A stretch of 23,073 bases of DNA, from NCBI GenBank assembly GCA_041629655.1, contig JBFKMV010000064.1:1-23073 (forward strand), read 5' to 3'. How positions within the stretch are numbered: the stretch's first letter is position 1; each line of letters opens with the position of its first letter. The position numbers and the translations under genes are program-made. The DNA comes from JBFKMV01 sp041629655 (GTDB taxonomy: Bacteria; Acidobacteriota; Polarisedimenticolia; Polarisedimenticolales; Polarisedimenticolaceae). Below the pieces are notes generated by a model, which saw only the letters and a program-made list of their open reading frames with translations, had not been told where the DNA came from and did not search any database. Of the stretch, positions 1 to 7,006 are shown piece by piece.

Positions 1-111
1 CGCGAGCGGCTACACTCTGCGCACCACGATGGGGGTTGGCCGCGGCGAGGCTCCGCGACCGCTTCCGGGGAGGGCCGCGTCATCGACGGCAACGGGAAGC
101 TCCGCATCGCG

Positions 112-828
112 ATGTGGTCGGGGCCGCGCAACATCTCCACCGCGCTGATGCGCGCCTGGGGCAACCGGCCCGACACTCAAGTCTGCGACGAGCCGCTGTA
201 CGCGCACTACCTCGCCGTCACGGGCCTCGAGCATCCCGGCCGGGACGAGGTGCTGGCGTCCCAGCCGCGTGACTGGCGCCGGGTCGTCGAACGGCTCACC
301 GGTCCGGTCCCGGGCGGAAAGCGGATCTTCTACCAGAAGCACATGGCGCATCACCTGCTGCCGTCGATCGACCGCGGCTGGCTCGACGGGCTGATGCATG
401 CCTTCCTGATCCGCGATCCACGCGAGATGCTGTTGTCGCTGGAGCGCGTGATCGCCGCGCCGACCCTGCGCGACACGGGACTGCCGCAGCAGGTCGAGAT
501 CTTCGAGCGGGTGCGGTCGGGCGGCGGCCGCACGCCGCCGGTGGTGGACGCCCGCGACGTGCTGCGGGACCCGGAGCGTATGCTGCGCCTGTTGTGCCGG
601 GCCGTCGGCGTGGAGTTCCTGCCGTCGATGCTGCACTGGCCGGCGGGGCCGCGACCGACCGACGGGGTGTGGGCCCGCCACTGGTACCACAACGTCGAGC
701 GGTCGACCGGCTTCATGCCCTACGAGCCGCGCGAGCAGCCGTTGCCCCGACGGCTGTCGGCGCTGCACCGGGAGTGTCTCGGGTACTATCGGGAGCTGGC
801 GGGGCAGCGGCTGGGCCGGGAGGACTAG
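112..828 (+). CDS. Sulfotransferase-like protein
   Basis: A 238-residue protein of the P-loop-like sulfotransferase superfamily. The N-terminus (MWSGPRNISTALMRAWGNR) matches the glycine/serine-rich loop that binds the 5'-phosphosulfate of PAPS in this family, and the later LIRDPREMLLSL segment matches the 3'-phosphate-binding R-D-P motif. The physiological acceptor cannot be read from the sequence. The chosen ATG has no Shine-Dalgarno and begins inside the first beta strand, whereas relatives usually start several residues earlier. The frame is open to the left edge with no ATG, GTG or TTG, but GGGGAGGG at 67-74 sits 7 bases before ATC at 82, so the true start may be a non-canonical codon there. 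The stop codon overlaps the start of the aminotransferase gene by one base, so the two are almost surely co-translated. Family assignment is good; the start is uncertain. Confidence 0.8.
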   Translation: MWSGPRNISTALMRAWGNRPDTQVCDEPLYAHYLAVTGLEHPGRDEVLASQPRDWRRVVERLTGPVPGGKRIFYQKHMAHHLLPSIDRGWLDGLMHAFLIRDPREMLLSLERVIAAPTLRDTGLPQQVEIFERVRSGGGRTPPVVDARDVLRDPERMLRLLCRAVGVEFLPSMLHWPAGPRPTDGVWARHWYHNVERSTGFMPYEPREQPLPRRLSALHRECLGYYRELAGQRLGRED

Positions 829-1733
829 TGCTCCAGAAATTCGACGAACGCAACCGCGAGATCCAGGTCAACATCGACGGCAAGCTGGTCCACCGCGACG
901 CGGCCGGCATCAGCCCGTTCGACTCGGCCGTCCAGGGCGGCGACGCCGTGTGGGAGGGGCTGCGGCTGTACCGGGGCCGGATCTTCAAGCTGCGCGAGCA
1001 CCTGGCCCGGTTGCGCGGCTCGGCCAAGGCGCTGGCCTTCGAGCGGATTCCCGACGACGAGGCGATCGTCGCCGAGATCCGGCGCACGCTGGAGGCCAAC
1101 CGGATGACCGACGGCGTGCACATCCGACTCACGTTGACCCGCGGGCTCAAGATCACTTCCGGGATGGACCCGCGGCTCAACCGTTCCGGACCCACGCTGA
1201 TCGTGCTCGCCGAGCACAAGCCGCCGGTCTACGCCACGCACGGCCTGACGCTGATCACCAGCAGCGTGCGGCGCTTTCCCCCCGACTGCCTCGATCCCAA
1301 GATCCACCACTGCAACTTGATCCAGTCGATCCTGGCCAAGCTCGAGGCCAACGCCGCGGGCGCCGACGACGCCGTGATGCTGGACCTCGACGGCTTCGTG
1401 GCCGAGACGAACGCGACGCACCTGTTCGCCGTCAGCGCCGGACGCGTCGAGACGAGCCGCACCGTCGCCTGCCCGGAGGGGATCACTCGCGCCACCGTGC
1501 TCGAGCTGTGCCGCGAGCACCGGATCCCGTGCGAGGAGCGCGACCTGTCGTTGGCCGAGCTGTACCGCGCCGACGAGGTGTTCTGCACGGGGACGATGGG
1601 CGAGCTGGCGGCGGTGATCCGGATCGACGGGCGCGCGATCGGGGACGGGACGCCGGGGCCGATGACCGGGCGCCTCTCGGAGCTGTACGCGGCTCTCACC
1701 GCGAGCTCCGGAGAGCAGGTCGTGGACGGCTGA
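828..1733 (+). CDS. Class IV PLP-dependent aminotransferase (branched-chain type)
   Basis: 301 residues, the normal size for fold-type IV aminotransferases such as IlvE. These transfer the amino group between branched-chain amino acids and 2-oxoglutarate in the cytoplasm. The PLP lysine is K158 in DPKIHHCN, the conserved Glu is E193 in FVAETNATHLF, and the C-terminal phosphate-binding segment FCTGTMGEL is present; these positions align with K160 and E194 of E. coli IlvE. The start is GTG, sharing its G with the TAG of the sulfotransferase gene, with GGGAGG at 818-823 four bases upstream. Longer reading in this frame (from 594) is a shadow of the upstream gene. Substrate is not proven: D-amino-acid aminotransferase or aminodeoxychorismate lyase belong to the same fold, but the KIHHCNL/FVAETNATHLF pattern fits the IlvE-like group best. 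Confidence 0.88.
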   Translation: MLQKFDERNREIQVNIDGKLVHRDAAGISPFDSAVQGGDAVWEGLRLYRGRIFKLREHLARLRGSAKALAFERIPDDEAIVAEIRRTLEANRMTDGVHIRLTLTRGLKITSGMDPRLNRSGPTLIVLAEHKPPVYATHGLTLITSSVRRFPPDCLDPKIHHCNLIQSILAKLEANAAGADDAVMLDLDGFVAETNATHLFAVSAGRVETSRTVACPEGITRATVLELCREHRIPCEERDLSLAELYRADEVFCTGTMGELAAVIRIDGRAIGDGTPGPMTGRLSELYAALTASSGEQVVDG

Positions 1734-1841
1734 ACGGAACGCGCCGCGAAAACCGAAACAGCTTCCATTTCCTGAATCGATTCCGGAGCCCACCGGCCCC
1801 AATCGCTTGCCGGAGTGTGGTGCCTGTCCACGTTCGTGCGG

Positions 1842-1847
1842 TACCTT
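1842..1847 (+). promoter_or_regulatory. Candidate -10 element for the lipoprotein gene
   Basis: TACCTT preceded by GG (GGTACCTTGG), 80 bases before the ATG at 1928. It belongs to a recurring GGTAnnnT pattern seen upstream of other genes in this window. No convincing -35 hexamer lies at the usual distance. The 194-base gap 1734-1927 otherwise contains a slightly AT-richer stretch (about 1745-1785) with no gene. Confidence 0.35.
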
Positions 1848-1927
1848 GGGTGCTTCCGGAACACCCCCGCGCCGTCGCCGCAGAACCTCCGGTTCGCGAG
1901 CCACGGTGCGCTCAGGAGGAGTCGATC

Positions 1928-3049
1928 ATGCAACGGGCAAGCTACCGCATCCTCACCCTCGTCCTGTCCCTCGCCGTCCTGGCCGGCCTGTTCGGCGCGT
2001 GCAGCGGCGACGATCCGACGCGCTCGCCGAGCGGTTCGTTTCTCGGAGAGAACGGCGGGATCATGATCACGGCCGAGCCGGCCGAGGTCGTGATCGACCC
2101 GACCGATCCCGAAGCGCCGCAAGACCCCGAGACCGGCAAGCTGTTCGTCGACGTGCTGATCACCGCGGTGGTGCTGGACCCCGAGGGCCAGCCGGTGCCG
2201 GACACCGCCGTGACGTTCTCCAGCACGGCGGGCGTGCTGACGTCGGGCGGCGAGCCCGTGACGACCGACGCCGAGGGTGCGGCCACCGACACGCTGCGGG
2301 TGTTCGAGGACGATCCGGAAGAGATCGTGATCACCGTCACCACCGAGCTGCTGACGGAGACGCTCACGCTGACCAAGACCGTCGTGATCCCCAACGAGCC
2401 GCCGGTGGCGGACGCCGGGGCCGACATCCTGGTCGAGTGCGTGTCGCCGAACGGCACGGTGGTGCTGCTCGACGGCTCCGGCTCCAGCGATCCCGATTCG
2501 ACGCCGGAGACCAACGACGACATCGTCTCGTTCGAGTGGTTCGAGAACTTCGGGACTCCCGACGAGACGCTGCTGGGCGAGGGCGAGACGCTGGAGATCG
2601 AGCTGGCGCCCGGAGAACACGTGATCACGCTGCGGGTGACCGACAGCCAGGGCGAGACGGCCACCGACGAGGTCGTGGCCACCGTCGCCGACACCACGCC
2701 GCCCCAGGTCACGGTCGAGCTGTCGCCGTCGATGCTGTGGCCGCCCTACCACCAGATGATGGACGTGGCGGCGACCGTGATCGTCACGGACGCCTGCAGC
2801 GCGCCGGTGGTCAGCCTGGTCTCGGTGACCAGCAACGAGCCCGACAACGGCCTCGGCGACGGCGACACGCCCAACGACGTCCAGGGCGTCGAGGCGGGAA
2901 CCGCGGACTACGAGTTCCAGCTGCGCGCCGAGCGCGCCGGCCCGGAGAGCGGACGCATCTACGAGGCGACGTACACCGCGACCGACGACGCGGGCAACGA
3001 GGGCCGCGCCCGGGCGGTGTGCATCGTGCCGCACGACCAGGGGCTCTGA
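1928..3049 (+). CDS. Exported Ig/PKD-domain lipoprotein
   Basis: 373 residues. A positively charged start and hydrophobic segment lead to LFGAC with Cys25, an imperfect lipobox (Phe at -3), so it is probably a lipid-anchored envelope protein. After a short linker come a Big-1/Ig-like domain (about 44-155, with PVPDTAVTFSSTAGVLTSGG), a PKD-like domain (about 158-258, with ANEPPVADAG-type opening, DGSGSSDPD and HVITLRVTDSQGETATDEV) and a third beta-sandwich (about 260-370) opening with TTPPQVTVELSPSMLWPPYH, a module common in secreted proteins of Acidobacteriota and Myxococcota. ATG 1928 is chosen because AGGAGG lies 8-9 bases upstream and a signal sequence follows at once; the frame is open far upstream only as a shadow. 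No enzyme motif is visible; a structural or adhesive surface role is an inference. Confidence 0.88.
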   Translation: MQRASYRILTLVLSLAVLAGLFGACSGDDPTRSPSGSFLGENGGIMITAEPAEVVIDPTDPEAPQDPETGKLFVDVLITAVVLDPEGQPVPDTAVTFSSTAGVLTSGGEPVTTDAEGAATDTLRVFEDDPEEIVITVTTELLTETLTLTKTVVIPNEPPVADAGADILVECVSPNGTVVLLDGSGSSDPDSTPETNDDIVSFEWFENFGTPDETLLGEGETLEIELAPGEHVITLRVTDSQGETATDEVVATVADTTPPQVTVELSPSMLWPPYHQMMDVAATVIVTDACSAPVVSLVSVTSNEPDNGLGDGDTPNDVQGVEAGTADYEFQLRAERAGPESGRIYEATYTATDDAGNEGRARAVCIVPHDQGL

Positions 3050-3083
3050 TTCTCGCGGCTTCCGCGGAGCCGACGACATGGTG

Positions 3084-3089
3084 TAGGGT
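3084..3089 (+). promoter_or_regulatory. Candidate -10 element for the beta-barrel gene
   Basis: TAGGGT (context GTGTAGGGTCTG), 63 bases before the ATG at 3153. With an 18-base spacer the upstream hexamer would be TTCCGC, a weak -35. Assignment rests on position and on similarity to other TAnnnT elements in the window. Confidence 0.3.
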
Positions 3090-3152
3090 CTGACGGATCA
3101 CGGGCCGCCGGCGCCGCAGCGCACGCGGGGCGGGCGGCCCGGCGGAGGCCCC

Positions 3153-3788
3153 ATGACACGGTGTCGCCGGCTCGCAACCGCCCTGTTCGTCCTGACCGTA
3201 TTCGCCGGTCCCGCGATCGCACAGCAGCGCGGCCCGTACTTCGGCGTCGGAGTCGGCGACGCCGATTTCCAGGTCGACCTGGCGAGCTTCGACGACGGCT
3301 CGCTGGCCGCGGGCGACGTCGACCGCGCCGAATCCGCGCTGCGGGTCTTCGGCGGCTACCGGATGGGGCCGGCTTGGGCCATCGAGGGCGGCTGGATCGA
3401 CTTCAACGCCGACCCGGACGACCGGCCGACGTTCAGCGGCGTTTCCGACGGGTCCGGCCCCGAGTTCCCGGCGGGCGCGGTGTCGCGCGAGATCGAGCCG
3501 CAGGGGGTCTACGCGGCGCTGCTGTTCTACGCCTATTCCGGTGGACGGTTGACCGTGTTCCTGGAGGGCGGCTACCTCGCCTGGCGCGCCGACGTCACGA
3601 CCATCGACGCCGTGGGGCAGGTGGACGAGCAGACGGACGGGACCGACCTGATGTACGGGGCCGGCGCGCGGTTGCGGCTGGTCAAGTGGCTCTGGCTGCG
3701 CGGGGACTGGGGACGCTTCAAGCAGGTCGCGGGCGACGACATCGAGCTGACCACGCTCGGCCTGTCGATCGAGCTCGGGCGGCGCTGA
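3153..3788 (+). CDS. Outer-membrane beta-barrel protein (OmpA/Opa-like)
   Basis: 211 residues. A clear Sec signal peptide ends at AIA/QQ (about residue 23-24). The mature part opens with GPYFGVGVGDADF and continues with alternating hydrophobic and polar strands (RVFGGYRMGPAWAIEGGWIDF, GVYAALLFYAYS, LTVFLEGGYLAW, MYGAGARLRL, WLWLRGDWGRF, LTTLGLSIELGRR), ending with a short strand as in small 8-stranded barrels. The start is supported by GGAGG four bases upstream. No OmpA C-terminal peptidoglycan-binding domain is present. Role is probably structural or porin-like in the outer membrane; the substrate, if any, cannot be inferred. It lies 19 bases before the amidotransferase gene, which may be on the same transcript. 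Confidence 0.85.
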   Translation: MTRCRRLATALFVLTVFAGPAIAQQRGPYFGVGVGDADFQVDLASFDDGSLAAGDVDRAESALRVFGGYRMGPAWAIEGGWIDFNADPDDRPTFSGVSDGSGPEFPAGAVSREIEPQGVYAALLFYAYSGGRLTVFLEGGYLAWRADVTTIDAVGQVDEQTDGTDLMYGAGARLRLVKWLWLRGDWGRFKQVAGDDIELTTLGLSIELGRR

Positions 3789-3807
3789 GGGCGCGCGCGA
3801 AGCCGTG

Positions 3808-4536
3808 ATGCGACTCCGGATCCTGCTGCTCCAGGCCCGCGACCCCGACGATCCGATGGGAGCGCACGAGCGGCGCTGCTTCGTGCGCCGGACCGGGCTG
3901 CCCGACGCGTCGTTCGTGCCGCACGATCTGTGCCAGGGCCCGCCGCGCGTGCGCGACCTGGCGCGCTTCGACGCGTTGATGGTCGGCGGCAGCGGCGACT
4001 ACTACGTCTCCCAGGGCAACCTGCCCGACTTCGAGGGCTACCTGGAGTTCCTCCGCGAGCTGGTCGCGCGCGGCCATCCGACCTTCGCCTCGTGCTTCGG
4101 CTACCAGAGCCTGGTGCGCGCGCTGGGCGGGAACGTGATCCACGATCCGCCCAACACCGAGGTCGGGACGTTCGAGCTGACCCTCACCGAGGCCGGCCGC
4201 GAGGACCCGCTGTTCGGCGCGTTGCCGCCGCGCTTCATGGCCCAGATGGGGCACAAGGACCGCGCGGCGCAGATCGCCGACGGCGTCCCGAACCTGGCCC
4301 GGAGCCTGCTCAGCCCGTTCCAGGCGCTGCGGATCCCGGGGCAGCCGATCTGGGCCACCCAGTTCCACCCCGAGCTGGACCGCTCCACGAACACCGATCG
4401 TTACCTGCACTACATCGAGCACTACGCGCCCGGAACCAGCGAGCAGGAGCGGCAGGCGCTGCTGTCCCGCTTCACCGACAGCGACGAGTCCTCGGAGCTG
4501 CTGCCGCGATTCCTGAAGCTGGTGTTCGGCGACTGA
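3808..4536 (+). CDS. Class I glutamine amidotransferase (GMP-synthase-type GATase)
   Basis: 242 residues, a stand-alone class I glutaminase domain like the COG0518 group. The nucleophile elbow is FASCFGYQS with Cys96, and the His/Glu pair is in TQFHPELD (His187, Glu189), so the catalytic triad is complete. Such enzymes hydrolyse glutamine and pass ammonia to a partner synthetase or act on gamma-glutamyl compounds. No synthetase partner is fused or adjacent, so the acceptor is unknown. ATG at 3808 is chosen; a GTG one codon earlier (3805) is equally possible, and neither has a well-spaced Shine-Dalgarno (the nearest GAGGG, at the end of the barrel gene, is too far). Its stop codon overlaps the proC ribosome-binding site, which suggests coupling with proC. 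A 35-residue acidic C-terminal tail follows the domain. Confidence 0.88.
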   Translation: MRLRILLLQARDPDDPMGAHERRCFVRRTGLPDASFVPHDLCQGPPRVRDLARFDALMVGGSGDYYVSQGNLPDFEGYLEFLRELVARGHPTFASCFGYQSLVRALGGNVIHDPPNTEVGTFELTLTEAGREDPLFGALPPRFMAQMGHKDRAAQIADGVPNLARSLLSPFQALRIPGQPIWATQFHPELDRSTNTDRYLHYIEHYAPGTSEQERQALLSRFTDSDESSELLPRFLKLVFGD

Positions 4537-4545
4537 GGAGCCACG

Positions 4546-5376
4546 ATGAGCCCGCAAACCCGCCTCGCGATTCTCGGCGCCGGCAACATCGGACGCGCGA
4601 TCGCCTCCGGCCTGGTCCACGCCGGCACCCACCGCCCCGAGGAGCTGGTGCTGACGCGCCGCAAGGTCGAGCGGCTCGACGACCTGGCGGCGCGGGGCTT
4701 CCGCACGCAGGCCGACAACCGCGCGGCGGTGCAGGCCACGGACACGGTGATCGTGGCCGTCGAGCCGCACCAGCTCGACGACCTGCTGCGCGAGATCGCG
4801 CCGGATCTCGACGCCGGGCGGCACCTGTTGATCTCGGTCGTCTCCGGCGCGGGGATCGCGGACATCGTGAGCGTGATCGGCAAGCCGTTGCCTGTGGTCC
4901 GGGCGATGCCCAACACCGCGATCGCGCTCGGCCGCTCGATGACCTGCCTGGCCGCCAACACCGAGCGCGCCGACGTGCGCGAGCGGGCGGCGACGATCTT
5001 CGACGCCGTGGGGCTGACGCTGATGATCGACGAGGAGCAGATGCTGCCCGCCACGGCGCTCTGCGCCTGCGGCATCGCGTTCTTCCTGCGCGCGGTGCGC
5101 TCGGCGGGCCAGGGCGGCATCGAGATCGGCTTCCACCCCCGGGAGGCGCTGGTGATGGCGGCCCAGACGGCGCTCGGCGCCGCCTCGCTGGTGCTCGACC
5201 GCGGCAGCCATCCCGAGAGCGAGATCGACAGCGTCACCACCCCGCGCGGCTGCACGATCGCGGGTCTCAACGAGATGGAGCACCAGGGCTTCAGCTCGGC
5301 GATGATCAAGGGCATCGTGACCTCCGCCGTCAAGGCCGGCTCGCTGTACACCCGCAAGGAGGGCCGCGGGGAGTGA
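4546..5376 (+). CDS. proC: Pyrroline-5-carboxylate reductase
   Basis: 276 residues, full length. It catalyses the NAD(P)H-dependent reduction of delta-1-pyrroline-5-carboxylate to proline, the last step of proline synthesis, in the cytoplasm. The Rossmann dinucleotide motif GAGNIG is at residues 11-16; RAMPNTAIALG and the C-terminal helical dimerisation region (ALVMAAQTALGAASLVL) with the family signature around DSVTTPRGCTIAGL are all present. The ribosome-binding site GAGGAG (4535-4540) overlaps the TGA of the amidotransferase gene and lies five bases before the ATG, so translation of the two is probably coupled. Nothing is missing or unusual. Confidence 0.96.
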   Translation: MSPQTRLAILGAGNIGRAIASGLVHAGTHRPEELVLTRRKVERLDDLAARGFRTQADNRAAVQATDTVIVAVEPHQLDDLLREIAPDLDAGRHLLISVVSGAGIADIVSVIGKPLPVVRAMPNTAIALGRSMTCLAANTERADVRERAATIFDAVGLTLMIDEEQMLPATALCACGIAFFLRAVRSAGQGGIEIGFHPREALVMAAQTALGAASLVLDRGSHPESEIDSVTTPRGCTIAGLNEMEHQGFSSAMIKGIVTSAVKAGSLYTRKEGRGE

Positions 5377-5413
5377 CCGGGTCACGCGGGGGTGGCGGCC
5401 GGCCGCGCCGGGC

Positions 5414-5443
5414 TTGCCCCGGCGGCGGGCGCCCGGTTAAGCT
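5414..5443 (+). promoter_or_regulatory. Candidate promoter giving a near-leaderless mRNA
   Basis: TTGCCC (5414-5419), 18-base spacer, TAAGCT (5438-5443). The expected transcription start falls within a few bases of the ATG at 5453, and no Shine-Dalgarno precedes that ATG, which fits leaderless initiation. The segment also contains a GC-rich hairpin (5407-5423) with no T tract. Confidence 0.3.
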
Positions 5444-5452
5444 CCGCCGGCG

Positions 5453-6235
5453 ATGCCGCGAATCCGTCTGGTCCACTGGAACGCGCAGGAGGCCGCGCCG
5501 CAGGCGCAGCGTCTGCGGGCCGCGGGGCATACCGTCGTGGCCGGTCCGCTCCGACCGCCCGAGCTGGCGCAGCTCAAGCGCACTCCGCCCGACGCGGTGG
5601 TGATCGATCTCAGCCGGCTGCCGATGCAGGGCCGCGACTTCGGGATCATGTTGCGCGCGGCGGCGAAGACACGTCACGTGCCGCTGGTGTTCGTGGACGG
5701 CGTGCCCGCGAAGGTCGAGCGCGTGCGCAAGTCGCTGCCGGACGCCGTGTACACAAGCTCGGGACGCATCCGCGGCGCGGTCAGGCGGGCGATCGACAGA
5801 CCCCCGCGGGCTCCCGAGGCGCCCGCTTCGAATCTCGCCGGCTATTCCGGCACGCCGCTGCCGAAGAAGCTCGGCATCAAGGCCGGCGCCGGCCTGGCGC
5901 TGCTCGCGTCGCCGCCCGGTTTCGACCGCACCCTGGGCAAGCTCCCGCCGCACGTCGTCGTCCGGCGGCGGGCCGGCGGCAGCCCGGACGTTACGGTCTG
6001 CTTCGTCAAGAGCCGCAAGGACCTGAGGCGACGCCTCGCGCAGCTCGCCGCGAGCCCGGCGGCGGCGGGCCGGCTGTGGTTCGCCTGGCCCAAGCGCGCC
6101 TCGGGCGTCGCCACCGACGTGACCGAGACCGAGGTCCGCCGGCTCGGGCTGGCCGCCGGGCTGGTCGACTACAAGATCTGCGCCATCGATGCGACGTGGT
6201 CGGGGCTGTGCTTCACGAAACGGAAGAAGTCGTGA
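5453..6235 (+). CDS. Pseudo-receiver/DUF3052 fusion protein
   Basis: 260 residues in two parts. Residues 1-115 look like a CheY-type receiver: RIRLVHWN as strand 1, DAVVIDLSRLP with Asp52 where the phospho-acceptor would be, VPLVFVDG as strand 4, and a closing helix. The acidic pair after strand 1 and the conserved Lys after strand 4 are missing, so it is probably not a normal phosphorylated receiver. A proline-rich linker (116-127) leads to a complete DUF3052-type domain (128-256): AGYSGTPLPKKLGIKAG, then VCFVKSRKDL, LWFAWPKRASGVATD and LVDYKICAIDATWSGL. DUF3052 has no firmly established biochemical role; it is usually a short stand-alone protein. The last bases overlap the GTG of the following exported protein as GTGA. 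There is no Shine-Dalgarno at the start. Confidence 0.8.
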   Translation: MPRIRLVHWNAQEAAPQAQRLRAAGHTVVAGPLRPPELAQLKRTPPDAVVIDLSRLPMQGRDFGIMLRAAAKTRHVPLVFVDGVPAKVERVRKSLPDAVYTSSGRIRGAVRRAIDRPPRAPEAPASNLAGYSGTPLPKKLGIKAGAGLALLASPPGFDRTLGKLPPHVVVRRRAGGSPDVTVCFVKSRKDLRRRLAQLAASPAAAGRLWFAWPKRASGVATDVTETEVRRLGLAAGLVDYKICAIDATWSGLCFTKRKKS

Positions 6236-6948
6236 CGAAGCGCCTGCCGGTCCTGCTGCTGCTGCTCGCCCTGCCGCCGTCTCCGGCCGCAGCGCAAGAG
6301 CAGGGGCCGCCGCCCGAGTGGGAGATGACCACCTACCAGCTCGCGCTGTTGTGGCGCGGCGAGAATCGCAGCCCGATCGGCGAGCGGGGCATCCAGCGCC
6401 TGCAGGAGGAGCACCTGGCGTGGGTCGGCAGGCTGCTCGCGGACGGCACGGCGGTGACCGCGGGACCGATCGGCCGCGGCGGGGAGCTGCGCTCCGCGAT
6501 CGTGCTCGACGTGGCGACCACCGAGGAGGCGCGGACGATCCTGGACGGGGATCCGTGGGTGCGCTCGGGGCGCATGCGCGCCGAGATCCACCCGTGGTGG
6601 ACGGGACGGGGCATCCTGCGCAAGCCGGAGAGCCATCTGCGGCTCGAGCGCTGCATGCTGGCGCTGCTTCGCCGGCCTCCCGGCGCGCCCGGCTACGACG
6701 ACGAGCGGCGCCGGGAGATCCAGGCCGGGCACATGGAGCACATCCGCGGCATGGCCGACTCCGGCGACCTGGTGCTGGCGGGCCCGCTGGGCGACGACGG
6801 CGAGCTGCGCGGGATCTTCGTCTTCCGGACGCTGGACCTCGAGCGGTTGCGGGGCCTGGTGGCCGGGGATCCGGCGGTCAAGGCCGGCCTGCTCGGCGTC
6901 GAGATCTTCCCCTGGAACGTGCCCCGGGGAACGCTTCCCGGACCCTGA
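6232..6948 (+). CDS. Exported protein with two tandem YCII domains
   Basis: 238 residues. The N-terminus (VTKRLPVLLLLLALPPSPAAAQEQ) is a Sec signal peptide with likely cleavage after AAA or AAAQ. Two YCII-type dimeric alpha-beta-barrel repeats follow: about 33-124 (H61, LADGTAVTAGPIG, GDPWVRSGRM, EIHPWW) and about 137-230 (HMEHIRGMADSGDLVLAGPLG, GDPAVKAGLLGVEIFPW). Each repeat keeps the His and the Asp-Pro characteristic of the family; YciI-like proteins are small, usually cytosolic, single-domain and mostly of unknown reaction. GTG 6232 is the start because the previous gene ends there in a GTGA overlap and the signal peptide begins at once. Export plus duplication suggest a periplasmic two-domain unit that folds as its own pseudo-dimer (inference). 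Confidence 0.83.
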   Translation: MTKRLPVLLLLLALPPSPAAAQEQGPPPEWEMTTYQLALLWRGENRSPIGERGIQRLQEEHLAWVGRLLADGTAVTAGPIGRGGELRSAIVLDVATTEEARTILDGDPWVRSGRMRAEIHPWWTGRGILRKPESHLRLERCMLALLRRPPGAPGYDDERRREIQAGHMEHIRGMADSGDLVLAGPLGDDGELRGIFVFRTLDLERLRGLVAGDPAVKAGLLGVEIFPWNVPRGTLPGP

Positions 6949-6963
6949 TCGCCAGCGGTCGGG

Positions 6964-6969
6964 TATCCT
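6964..6969 (+). promoter_or_regulatory. Candidate -10 element for the 7007 lipoprotein
   Basis: TATCCT in the context GGGTATCCTGG, 37 bases before the GTG at 7007, with GAGGAGG about seven bases before that GTG. It fits the GGTAnnnT pattern found at other gene starts. No good -35 hexamer is seen at 16-18 bases. Confidence 0.4.
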
Positions 6970-7006
6970 GGCGCCCGCCGGCCGAGCAACGGCCGAGGAG
7001 GATGCC

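Noticed and set aside
1815..2066. Small plus-strand frame (83 codons) across the start of the Ig/PKD lipoprotein gene
   Set aside because: It overlaps the signal-peptide region of a well-supported gene in another frame and has no ribosome-binding site or recognisable product.
3718..5385. Long minus-strand open frame (555 codons) opposite the amidotransferase and proC genes
   Set aside because: Its translation is low-complexity (rich in R, A, H, Q, V) and it lies exactly opposite two well-recognised genes; in GC-rich DNA such antisense frames stay open by chance.
5407..5423. GC-rich hairpin after proC as an intrinsic terminator
   Set aside because: The stem is good but no T tract follows, and a promoter-like sequence overlaps it.
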